Source: Mesorhizobium_K sp040049215 (GTDB lineage Bacteria; Pseudomonadota; Alphaproteobacteria; Rhizobiales; Rhizobiaceae). Taken from it: a stretch of DNA of 64,000 nt. This document shows positions 57,238 through 64,000 of this stretch, one piece after another. The stretch spans positions 2,418,001 through 2,482,000 of the forward strand of contig NZ_JBDZDN010000001.1 of the NCBI RefSeq assembly GCF_040049215.1, in the 5' to 3' direction. Positions within the stretch are counted from its first letter, which is position 1, and each line of letters begins with the position of its first letter. A model generated the notes under the pieces. That model saw only the letters and a list, made by a program, of their open reading frames with translations, was not told the origin of the DNA and ran no database searches. Made by a program: the position numbers and the translations under genes.

Positions 57238-58626
57238 TCACACCTCGTGCAGGTAGAGGTGGTAGTCGAGTTCGCTCACGGTGCGGGCGACGCGCAGATA
57301 TTCGGCGTGCTTGATGGCCGTGAAGGTTCGGTGCATGTCCTCGCCAAGCGCCTGCTTCAGGAATTCCGATGCTTTCGCCGCCTCGATGGCCGAACGCCAG
57401 TCCGGCGGCATGGAGGACGGCTGGTTCACTGTGGCCTCGTAGCCGTTCCCGGTAGTCTCCGGGCCTGGATCGAGCTTTTCTTCAAGGCCCTTGGCGATGC
57501 CGGCAAGGACCGTCGCGGCGACGAGATACGGGTTGGCGTCGACACCCGAAGGGCGATGCTCGATCCTGCGAGCGGCGATGTTCCCCGCCGGCACCCGAAG
57601 CGCGACCGAGCGGTTGTTGACGCCCCAGGTCGGCGCGACCGGCGCGTACGACTGCGACACAAAGCGACGCCAGGAATTGGCATGCGGCGCAAATACCAGC
57701 ATCGATTCCGCCATGGTGTCGACAAGACCGCCAATCGCACGCAACAAGGGCAGGGACCAGTTCTCTCCCCCAGCCTCGGAAAAGACATTACCGCCTTTCT
57801 CATCCTGCAGCGAAACATGCAGATGCATGCCCGAGCCGGCGTATTTCTCAATCGGCTTCGCCATGAAGCAGGCCGTCACGCCATGGCGACGTGCTTGCGC
57901 CCGCACCAGCCGCTTCAGCAAAACGAGGTCGTCGGCCGCCTGCATCACGCCCTTGCGGTAGTTCAGCGTCAGTTCGTACTGGCCCGGCGCATATTCGGAA
58001 ATGATCGTCTCGGCCGGGATGCCCTGGAGTGCTGCCGCCGCATAGATGTCGGAAAAGAGCGGCTCCATGCCGTGCAAATGGTCGACTGAATAAACTTCGG
58101 TCTTGCCGCTCTTCCTTCCGTCGAGCACGGCGGTCGCGGGCTGCACGCGGCCCTCCGCATCGCGCTCGTTGGCGAGCAGGAAGAACTCGAGCTCGAAGGC
58201 GCCGGCGGGAAACAAGCCTTTTGCCGCGAAAGCATCGACCTGCCGCGCCAGTGCATGGCGGGGATCCGACGTCATCGGCGCGCCATCCAGCGCATACATC
58301 GACATCAGCACCTGGCCTCGCGCCGGGGCAGTGCCGTGCAGCGGCTTCAGCGTGCCCGGGATCGGCCAGGCACGCAGGTCGCCGTCGCCGGAATCCCAGA
58401 TCAGTCCGGTCTCGTGAACATCTTCGCCGGTGATGTCGAGGCCGAGGATCGAGATCGGCAGATGCCGGCCGTGCTCGTATAGCGCCATCAGCTCATGCCG
58501 CCGGATGATCTTGCCGCGGCCGACGCCGTTGGCGTCGGTGAGCACGATGTCGAAGGCCTCGATTTCCGGATGGGCTTCAAGGAAGGCGGCCGCTTCCTCG
58601 GCTGTCGAGCCCGATGGAGAATTCAT
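57238..58626 (-). CDS. glutamine synthetase family protein (GlnA3/GlnT-like ligase)
   Basis: I start at ATG 58626 with AGGA upstream; the open frame extends further but without signal. The 462-residue GS-fold protein has the N-terminal beta-grasp (FDIVLTDANGVGRGKIIRR, about 25-43), the metal/ATP motifs FELEFFLL (about 146-153), ISEYAPGQYELTLNYR (about 209-224), KPIEKYAGSGMHLHVSLQDE (about 256-275) and RRIEHRPSGVDANPYL (about 359-374). It lacks the full adenylylation signature of housekeeping GS. Relatives gamma-glutamylate amines such as putrescine. It is 28 bases after the aminotransferase gene, suggesting joint amine use. Confidence 0.85.
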   Translation of the reverse strand: MNSPSGSTAEEAAAFLEAHPEIEAFDIVLTDANGVGRGKIIRRHELMALYEHGRHLPISILGLDITGEDVHETGLIWDSGDGDLRAWPIPGTLKPLHGTAPARGQVLMSMYALDGAPMTSDPRHALARQVDAFAAKGLFPAGAFELEFFLLANERDAEGRVQPATAVLDGRKSGKTEVYSVDHLHGMEPLFSDIYAAAALQGIPAETIISEYAPGQYELTLNYRKGVMQAADDLVLLKRLVRAQARRHGVTACFMAKPIEKYAGSGMHLHVSLQDEKGGNVFSEAGGENWSLPLLRAIGGLVDTMAESMLVFAPHANSWRRFVSQSYAPVAPTWGVNNRSVALRVPAGNIAARRIEHRPSGVDANPYLVAATVLAGIAKGLEEKLDPGPETTGNGYEATVNQPSSMPPDWRSAIEAAKASEFLKQALGEDMHRTFTAIKHAEYLRVARTVSELDYHLYLHEV

Positions 58627-58654
58627 GGAGAAATCCTGTTTCCTCGCGCTTTTC

Positions 58655-60028
58655 TCACGCCAAAAGAAGCGCCGCAACCTCGCCGAATGCCGCCACAAGG
58701 CGGTCAACCTGGCGCTTCGTGGTCGCTGGTGAGATGAGCATCATGTTGTGGAACGGCGCAATCAGCACGCCGCGATTGACAAGCGCGACATGGATGGCGG
58801 CCTCGAGAGCAGGCGCGTGCGCTGCCTCCGCTTCGCTGCCGTTCCTCAGAGGACCTTTCGCGCAGATGAATTCGACGCGGGCACCGACCCGGGCGACATG
58901 CCAGGGCAGGCGGTGCATCGCTATCGCGGCTTCAAGTCCGGTTTCGAGCCGCTCGGCCAGCCGCTCCATATGGGCGTAGTTCACCTCGGTCATCACCTCC
59001 TCCAGCGTCGCGCGCATGGCGGCGAACTGCAGGGGGTTGGCCGAGAGCGTGGTGCCCATGCCGGAATAGCCGGGTTCTTTCCTGGCGTTGTAGGCGCGGT
59101 AGCGGCGGGCAACATCGGCGCCCATGCCCCACACGCTTGCCGGCACGCCGCCGGCGATCGGCTTGCCGAGCACGAAGAGGTCCGGCTCCAGGCCGTAGCG
59201 CCCGGTATAGCCGCCGGGGCCGGTCGAGATGGTGTGCGTTTCGTCGATCAGCAGCAGCGTGCCCGCCTTGCGGGTAAGCCGGCGAAGGGCGTCGTGGAAG
59301 CCGGGATCGGGCAGCACCATGCAGGAATTGGTCAGCACCGGTTCGGTGATGACGCAGGCGATGTCCTTGCCTGCGAGCACTTTTTCCAGAGCAGGAATGT
59401 CGTTGAACTCGACGATTTTGGTCGTCTCGGTCAGGTCGCGGAACTCGCCTGCGAGGCCGGGGCGGTTGGCCGGACGTCCGTCGACTAGCCGCACCATCGT
59501 TTCGTCTACGGAGCCGTGATAGCAGCCGTTGAAGACGAGGATTTTCGGACGGCCGGTGACGGCCCGCGCGACGCGCAGCGCGAAACGATTGGCGTCGGTG
59601 GCGGTGGTTGCGATCTGCCATTCGGGCAGACCGAAGCGTTCCGACAGCAGCTTGCCTAGGACGAGCGTGTCTTCGTCGGGCAGCATGTAGGTCAGGCCAC
59701 GCCCAGCCTGGCGACGGATGGCGCGCGCAACCGGCGGCGGCGAATGGCCGAACATCGAGCCGGTGTCGCCCAGGCAGAAATCGTCGAGGCCGATACCGTC
59801 GATGTCGACGATGACCGCCCCCTTGGCGCGGTCGACGACAACAGGAAACGGCGTCGGCCAGTCGTTCATCCAGTGCATGGGCACGCCGCCGAAAAAGCCG
59901 GCGATGCCTTTGCCGGCCGCGGCTTCCGATTTCGGCCGTGCGGCGCGGAAGGCCTCGGCTTCGGAGGCGCGCAGCTTCCTGATGCGGGTGAGGCTGACGC
60001 CGCCCTGGCTGTTTGCAGATGATTTCAT
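58655..60028 (-). CDS. class III aminotransferase, glutamate-1-semialdehyde aminomutase-like
   Basis: The 457-residue PLP enzyme has the fold-type I motifs FCLGDTGSMFGHSPPPVARAI (about 84-104, read in parts), ATTATDANRFALRVAR (about 139-154), ILVFNGCYHGSVDETM, LLLIDETHTISTGPGGYT (PLP Asp, about 257) and the PLP lysine in FVLGKPIAGGVPAS (about 286). It looks like the GSAM subgroup rather than the GabT subgroup, but N-terminal RKLRASEAEAF and the context exclude a simple heme role. It forms an operon with the glutamine-synthetase-like ligase. The amino donor/acceptor is unknown. Confidence 0.83.
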   Translation of the reverse strand: MKSSANSQGGVSLTRIRKLRASEAEAFRAARPKSEAAAGKGIAGFFGGVPMHWMNDWPTPFPVVVDRAKGAVIVDIDGIGLDDFCLGDTGSMFGHSPPPVARAIRRQAGRGLTYMLPDEDTLVLGKLLSERFGLPEWQIATTATDANRFALRVARAVTGRPKILVFNGCYHGSVDETMVRLVDGRPANRPGLAGEFRDLTETTKIVEFNDIPALEKVLAGKDIACVITEPVLTNSCMVLPDPGFHDALRRLTRKAGTLLLIDETHTISTGPGGYTGRYGLEPDLFVLGKPIAGGVPASVWGMGADVARRYRAYNARKEPGYSGMGTTLSANPLQFAAMRATLEEVMTEVNYAHMERLAERLETGLEAAIAMHRLPWHVARVGARVEFICAKGPLRNGSEAEAAHAPALEAAIHVALVNRGVLIAPFHNMMLISPATTKRQVDRLVAAFGEVAALLLA

Positions 60029-60122
60029 GGTCCTGCCCGAGGCTTTCGCTGTTCCTAGCGGCTGGCGCGGCGTGTCGCAATCCGGTGCGCTTCATCGTCG
60101 CCGCGCAGTTTTCCTTCGCTCG

Positions 60123-60488
60123 TGGCAAGCTTCATCATCGCCACGCCCTGCTTTCGCAGTTCTGGCCATTTCAAAGAACGCTGCTCGCCACGGGAGCAGA
60201 AGTCGGAAAGCGGGGCGCAGGGCCGAGCCTCTCAAATTTTAGTGCGTGGCGCGAACCCCGCGCCCCGCCGGCGTTTTCCGTTTCCGTCCGTTCCGCTCCG
60301 CCCTGATACTCTTTGCCTTTTCAGGCATTGGCCTCAGGGCTATGTGCTCGTCCAGCACGCACCGCCCGTAGTGGCGGCAGGGGAACCCTTGGACGGAACC
60401 TCCCCGGGCAGCGGCCACGTTAGCCAACCACCGGAGGCGCCGTCTCCTCCCCACCTGACCACCGTCGCGACCGGCGTTCCCGCAGGAG
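60123..60488 (-). repeat. dispersed repeat, copy B (inverted relative to copy A)
   Basis: Read on the minus strand this segment follows copy A (28153-28563): CTCCTGCGGGAACGCCG at 60488-60472, GGCTAACGTGGCCG at about 60425-60412, AACGCCGGCGGGGCGCGG at 60275-60258, TGAGAGGCTCGGCC at 60234-60221 and GCGAAAGCAGGGCGTGGC at 60157-60140. The spacing is alike and the last block aligns over about 100 bases. It lies between the aminotransferase gene and the secreted small protein gene; the rest of the 60029-60693 gap has no gene that I can support. Confidence 0.8.
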
Positions 60489-60693
60489 GAACAGGCCAAG
60501 TATCGCCTATGGCGGACCGGCGTGAATAAACCGGGCCGCATCTTCTTCGAAATCGCGTGAAATCAATGGGTTGGCGCACGGCGCTTTCCACGCTTTCATT
60601 GAGGCGACCATGGGAAGCCGCGGTGCAAGGCGTGTTCTGTCTGCCAGGCGGTTTGTGGTATGGAGGGCCGGTTGGCCGGTATCGAGGGAATCC

Positions 60694-61158
60694 ATGCGCA
60701 GAGAGATTTTGACGATGCTTGCCGTGCTGACCTGTCAGCCGGCCTTCGCTTCCGGGGGCATCCACTGCTCGGCCGATGCCGGCGGCGTGACCATCGACGT
60801 CGGCGGCGGCGTGACGCATGGCATGGGCGGCCCGCTGTTCAGCTTCGAGGGGAAGCTGGAGATCGCGGACAAGGCCATCGCCGCCGATCTCGGCGAGACC
60901 GCTTTCGCGCGCGAACACGTCGCGCAATATTGGCTGGATGGCGAGGATCTGCGCCTGCTGCTCTATCGCGAGCGGGAGGGCGACAAGCCGCATGGCTATG
61001 TCGAACTGACCATCCAAACCACGGCGCGCGGCGGTGACGATGGCGAAGGTTTTTATGACGGCCGCTACAAGCTCTCGGTTTTCGATGCGACGGAAGAGAA
61101 CGGTGGCGAAGGCGTCACGGTTGAGCGTGAAGGCGAGGTCGTCTGCTCGGCCGAATGA
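60694..61158 (+). CDS. hypothetical secreted protein
   Basis: The start at ATG 60694 has CGAGGGAA just upstream and gives a signal peptide (MRREILTMLAVLTCQPAFA, cleavage near residue 19). The 154-residue product is a soluble beta-rich periplasmic protein with two Cys (GIHCSADAGG near the mature N-terminus, VVCSAE at the end) that may join in a disulfide, and many Gly/Asp/Glu residues. I recognise no family. It ends next to the MarR gene stop (convergent, 0 bases apart). Confidence 0.75.
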   Translation: MRREILTMLAVLTCQPAFASGGIHCSADAGGVTIDVGGGVTHGMGGPLFSFEGKLEIADKAIAADLGETAFAREHVAQYWLDGEDLRLLLYREREGDKPHGYVELTIQTTARGGDDGEGFYDGRYKLSVFDATEENGGEGVTVEREGEVVCSAE

Positions 61159-61593
61159 TCAATAGCGCTGCTTCAGGGAATCGATCACCCGCCGCGTGAG
61201 GTTAAGGAAGGTCGTCCGTTCCTTTTCTGATAGATCGCCGAGCGCCACGCCATTCACCGCGCGGGCCGCTGATGTCGCGGGCTCGCGCAGGGAGATCGCC
61301 TTCTTCGTGAGGTGAATCGACTGCGAGCGTCCGTCCTCGGGATGGGCGCGGCGCTCGATCAGCCCGTCGCGCTCCATTCTGGTCAGCGTGTTGGCCATGG
61401 TCGCCTGCTCGACATCCAGCAGCGCGACGAGCTCGCGCTGCGTCAGCCCGTCCTTCTCCCAAAGCGCGAGCAGGGTCATGAACTGCGCCGGAGCGAGACC
61501 GAGCGGCCGGATGTTCTGCTGCAGGCCCTTTGCGAAAAGCCTTGCCATGTGGTTGGCGAGGAAGCCGGCGGAGCGGGTCTTGTCGAATGTCAT
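61159..61593 (-). CDS. MarR family transcriptional regulator
   Basis: The 144-residue protein has the winged helix of MarR (LTQRELVALLDVEQATMANTL, about 51-71, followed by RMERDGLIERRAHPEDGRSQ wing, about 73-92) and the flanking dimer helices. Start MTFDKTRSAGFLANHMARLF. It lies divergent from the membrane protein at 61667 with a 73-base gap containing two ATAGCANGCTAT palindromes, so it likely represses both itself and that gene and responds to a small phenolic or antibiotic-like ligand. Confidence 0.92.
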   Translation of the reverse strand: MTFDKTRSAGFLANHMARLFAKGLQQNIRPLGLAPAQFMTLLALWEKDGLTQRELVALLDVEQATMANTLTRMERDGLIERRAHPEDGRSQSIHLTKKAISLREPATSAARAVNGVALGDLSEKERTTFLNLTRRVIDSLKQRY

Positions 61594-61614
61594 GTTGGTA
61601 AGAATAGCAGTTGC

Positions 61615-61648
61615 ATAGCAAGCTATCCAATGATAAATAGCATGCTAT
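61615..61648. promoter_or_regulatory. two tandem MarR-type operators
   Basis: ATAGCAAGCTAT (61615-61626) and ATAGCATGCTAT (61637-61648) are near-identical 12-bp palindromes; the second is perfect. Their centres are 22 bases apart, two helical turns. They fill the divergent intergenic region between the MarR gene (start 61593) and the membrane protein gene (start 61667). A further half-site ATAGCA occurs at about 61604. Confidence 0.75.
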
Positions 61649-61666
61649 CTAATTGGAGATTGGGTC

Positions 61667-62131
61667 TTGAAAACCAGGATTCATGCCTTTGCCGGCGCGC
61701 TGGCGCTGCTGACGATCTGTATCTTCTGGAGCGCAACGGCCATCGCCGAGCTGTTCGGCGACGCCTCGGCCATAGCTTCCGTCAAGAACGGCATCCTCGC
61801 CGGCATGCTGGTTCTCGTCCCGTCCATGGCAATCGCCGGCGCGTCGGGGTTCTCGCTTGGCAAAGGCTGGCGCAGCCCGGCGGTCGCGCGCGAGAAGCAA
61901 CGCATGAAGATCGTCGCTGGGAACGGCGTTCTGGTCCTCTTGCCTTCGGCGGTCTTCCTGGCGAGCAAGGCCGGGGCAGGCGAGTTCGATACGGCCTTCG
62001 TTGCCGTTCAGGCGATCGAACTCGCGGCGGGAGCCGTCAACATCACGCTTCTGTCGCTCAACATACTGGACGGGCTGGCGCTACGCAGAAAGCCTGCGCG
62101 GGCGAGACCCGCGAAAACGTTGCTTGCCTAA
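61667..62131 (+). CDS. hypothetical integral membrane protein
   Basis: The likely start is TTG 61667, with GGAGA 7 bases upstream (61655-61659). The 154-residue protein has four hydrophobic segments (about 7-28 TICIFWSATAIAEL; 43-60 AGMLVLVPSMAIAGASGF; 85-100 GVLVLLPSAVFLASKA; 108-130 FVAVQAIELAAGAVNITLLS) and a basic C-terminal tail (RRKPARARPAK). It is the divergent target of the MarR regulator. A small transporter or membrane-stress protein is possible; no family is recognised. Its stop overlaps the end of the convergent WD40 gene. Confidence 0.72.
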   Translation: MKTRIHAFAGALALLTICIFWSATAIAELFGDASAIASVKNGILAGMLVLVPSMAIAGASGFSLGKGWRSPAVAREKQRMKIVAGNGVLVLLPSAVFLASKAGAGEFDTAFVAVQAIELAAGAVNITLLSLNILDGLALRRKPARARPAKTLLA

Positions 62132-63099
62132 CCTGATATGTCGATGACGCCGCAGTCGCCGGTCTCGGTGCCGAAGGCGATGCGGCGCTCCTCGGCGTCC
62201 CACATCATCGAACTGACAGCGCCCTTGCCCGGCCGGCGCAGCAGCACTTCCTTGGTGTCGGCGAAGCGCACCGCCATCACCATGCCGTCATTGTAGCCGA
62301 TGGCCGCGATCTCCTGGCTGGGGTGGCAGGCAACGCAGGTCACCATGGCGTTGCCGCGCGTGCCGAGTTCCAGCGGCGCCTTGCCCATCGGTCCGTCCTT
62401 GGCCTGGAAAGGCCAGACGATCGCAGCCTGCGCGCCGGAGCTGGCCAGCCATTTGCCCTTGGCGCTCCAGGACAGGCTTTTCACCTTGGCGGGATAACCC
62501 GACATGCGCATGTGCTTGCCGTCGGCGAGCTTCCAGCCATGCAATGCGTTCTCCTGCATGGTGGTGACGACGAAATTGCCGTCCGGTGAGAAAGTGATCG
62601 CGGTGTGGGCGCCCGCCCATTCGAGCTCGGTAGGCTTGCCGTCGGTCGCCGGGAAATGCAGCGTTACGCCGTTGTAGCGAGCGACGCCAAAACGCATGCC
62701 TTTCGGCGAGAAGGCGACGCCCTCCACCGTGCGCGGGTGCTGGAATTCCTTGGTCTTGCCGTCGGCGAACCGCACGAAGGCCGAGCGGCCGGTCGCATAG
62801 GCGACCGTGCCTTGCGGACCCGAAGCGACGCTGCTGATCCATTTCCGGCCAGCTTGCGCCAGGACATCGCTTGTTCCGCCGGCGCTGGCGCAGACTTTTC
62901 CGTCCTCGCCGCCGGTGATCAGCCGCGACTTTGCCTGGTCGAGCGTGGCGGAAAGCAGACCGTCATGCACCTGAAGCGTCTTGTGGCCGTGGTCGAGACG
63001 GTGGATCGTGCCGTCGGCAAGCGCGAAATGCGGCACGCCGCCGAGAAATACGGCTGCGATGCAATGGCCATCGAGATCAAGCGGGGCGACGGTGGGCAT
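62128..63099 (-). CDS. WD40-repeat protein
   Basis: The start at 63099 (MPTVAPLDLDGHCIAAVFLG) is preferred over an in-frame ATG at 63153. The 323-residue protein is a seven-blade-like propeller with repeats such as LITGGEDGKVCASAG, WISSVASGPQGTVAYATGRS, AITFSPDGNFVVTTMQENALHGWKL and SLSWSAKGKWLASSGAQAAIVW. It is cytoplasmic (no signal) and probably scaffolds other proteins. It follows the CobW-type GTPase gene on the same strand (139-base gap), a common arrangement that suggests a shared role in metal handling. Confidence 0.85.
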   Translation of the reverse strand: MPTVAPLDLDGHCIAAVFLGGVPHFALADGTIHRLDHGHKTLQVHDGLLSATLDQAKSRLITGGEDGKVCASAGGTSDVLAQAGRKWISSVASGPQGTVAYATGRSAFVRFADGKTKEFQHPRTVEGVAFSPKGMRFGVARYNGVTLHFPATDGKPTELEWAGAHTAITFSPDGNFVVTTMQENALHGWKLADGKHMRMSGYPAKVKSLSWSAKGKWLASSGAQAAIVWPFQAKDGPMGKAPLELGTRGNAMVTCVACHPSQEIAAIGYNDGMVMAVRFADTKEVLLRRPGKGAVSSMMWDAEERRIAFGTETGDCGVIDISG

Positions 63100-63238
63100 T
63101 CTCTGTCTTCCAGCAAGCTTCTTCCCGCGAGGACGCACGTCCTTCGGCGGCATTGGTCCGCGGCAATAGGGGAAGACGAAGCCGTCTGTCCAGTTGCCTG
63201 TGAGGGGCCGCTTCTCCGAGACGTATATTTTCGGCGGT

Positions 63239-64000
63239 TCAGGCTGCCGCCTGGCATGCCTCGAAGCTTTTTCTCAACCGCTCGGCATCGAACTCGCGAC
63301 CTATGAACACCAGCCGGCTCTCATGCTTCTCGCCGTCCTTCCAGGGACGCTGATGGTCGCCCTCGATGAGCATGTGCACACCCTGGATCACGTAGCGGTC
63401 CGGATCGTCCTTCAAGGCGATGATGCCCTTGAGGCGCAGGATGTTCGGGCCTTCCATCTGGGTGATCTTCTCGATCCAGGGGAAGAACTTCTTCGGATCC
63501 ATCTCGCCGCCGCGCAGCGACACGGACTGCACCGTCACGTCGTGGATCGGCGAGGCATGGGCGTGGTGATCGTGGCCGTCATGTTCGTGATGATGGTGAT
63601 CATGCTCGTCATGCGCATCGAGAAAATGCGGATCGTTGTCGAGCGCCCGGCTGAGGTCGAACGCGCCGCGATCGAGCACTTCGCTCAGCGCAACGCCGGA
63701 GCGCAGGGTGCGGTGGATCTTCGCCGACGGATTGATGGCGCGGACCGCCGCCTCGACGTCGCGCAGTTCCTCCGGCGTAACCAGGTCGGTCTTGTTCAGC
63801 ACGACGACATCGGCGAAGGCGATCTGGTCCTCTGCCTCCCTGGAATCCTTCAGCCTGAGCGGCAGGTGCTTGGCGTCGACCAGCGCGACGACAGCGTCGA
63901 GCCTGGTCTTGGAGCGTACGTCATCGTCCATGAAGAAGGTCTGCGCGACAGGCGCCGGGTCGGCGAGGCCGGTAGTTTCGACCAGGATGGCGTCGAAACG
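63239..64000 (-). CDS. CobW/ZNG1-type metal GTPase, 5' end outside window
   Basis: The frame is open to the window edge, so the start is missing. The visible 253 residues begin RFDAILVETTGLADPAPVAQ, with the G3-like motif ETTGLADP of CobW proteins, then VVVLNKTDLV (NKxD, G4), a His-rich linker DEHDHHHHEHDGHDHHAH (about 130-147 of the visible part), and the C-terminal CobW_C domain (VQSVSLRGGEMDPKKFFPWI; YVIQGVHMLIEGD). Such GTPases insert zinc or other metals into client proteins. Walker A and CxCC lie upstream. The His-rich linker suggests zinc. Confidence 0.9.
   Translation of the reverse strand, partial: RFDAILVETTGLADPAPVAQTFFMDDDVRSKTRLDAVVALVDAKHLPLRLKDSREAEDQIAFADVVVLNKTDLVTPEELRDVEAAVRAINPSAKIHRTLRSGVALSEVLDRGAFDLSRALDNDPHFLDAHDEHDHHHHEHDGHDHHAHASPIHDVTVQSVSLRGGEMDPKKFFPWIEKITQMEGPNILRLKGIIALKDDPDRYVIQGVHMLIEGDHQRPWKDGEKHESRLVFIGREFDAERLRKSFEACQAAA

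Noticed and set aside
60122..60529. Small frames in the repeat copy at 60.1-60.5 kb (and the similar short frame near 28.45-28.56 kb)
   Set aside because: Similar peptides appear in both copies only because the DNA repeats; there is no ribosome site and the frame is not kept through the diverged middle.

Overview
The window is GC-rich chromosomal DNA from an alphaproteobacterium of the order Hyphomicrobiales (Rhizobiales), probably close to Mesorhizobium and other Phyllobacteriaceae. The 16S sequence, the order 16S - tRNA-Ile - tRNA-Ala - 23S - 5S - tRNA-fMet, an intervening hairpin in helix 9 of the 23S, and strongly GC-ending codons all fit this. The genus is an inference; no database was searched. 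I see no insertion sequence, prophage, CRISPR array or plasmid replication gene.

Layout. 0.1-5.2 kb: a frameshifted conserved gene, a nested palindromic repeat, a YjbR-type protein and two cell-wall enzymes (L,D-transpeptidase, M23 endopeptidase). 5.7-11.8 kb: a complete rRNA operon with promoter and boxA, ending in an initiator tRNA whose 3' end and terminator are imperfectly duplicated. 12.0-22.2 kb: a sugar or sugar-acid island with a 3-hydroxyisobutyrate-type dehydrogenase, an aldehyde dehydrogenase, two extended-SDR dehydrogenases, a gluconate-5-dehydrogenase-like SDR, an Frc/Rbs-type ABC transporter, a GntR/FCD regulator and a COG3618-type lactonase. 22.3-27.5 kb: a phospholipase D/EEP pair, a phosphofructokinase with a variant active site, and GabT. 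27.5-28.6 kb: a dyad, an AT-richer orphan gene and one copy of a roughly 0.4 kb dispersed repeat. 28.6-35.9 kb: a second L,D-transpeptidase, a 44-residue small protein, an MBL-fold hydrolase, a LysE exporter, a TTC38-like TPR protein and xylBA.

36.0-43.2 kb is a carnitine/gamma-butyrobetaine module: a GlxA/CdhR-like regulator divergent from a beta-keto acid cleavage enzyme, carnitine 3-dehydrogenase, acyl-CoA dehydrogenase, ADP-forming acyl-CoA synthetase and a CaiD-like hydratase, packed with overlapping or near-overlapping ends. The genes would activate trimethylammonium C4 acids, convert them to L-carnitine, oxidise this to 3-dehydrocarnitine and cleave it toward glycine betaine. The dehydrogenase carries an unexpected 48-residue Lys/Ala-rich tail resembling histone H1.

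43.2-57.2 kb is a purine degradation region. Guanine deaminase, XdhABC, membrane urate oxidase PuuD, UraH, a PuuE-UraD fusion, AllE and AllA run from guanine and hypoxanthine to glyoxylate, with a glycerate kinase that could feed the carbon into glycolysis. Allantoate amidohydrolase is not present here. It is followed by a glutamine-synthetase-like ligase paired with a class III aminotransferase.

60.1-64.0 kb: the inverted second copy of the 0.4 kb repeat, a secreted small protein, a MarR regulator divergent from a membrane protein with two clear tandem operators, a WD40 protein and the 3' part of a CobW-family metal GTPase that runs off the end. Items most worth a second look are the repeat pair, the H1-like tail on carnitine dehydrogenase, the sugar-acid island with its candidate GntR sites, the variant phosphofructokinase and the ligase/aminotransferase pair.
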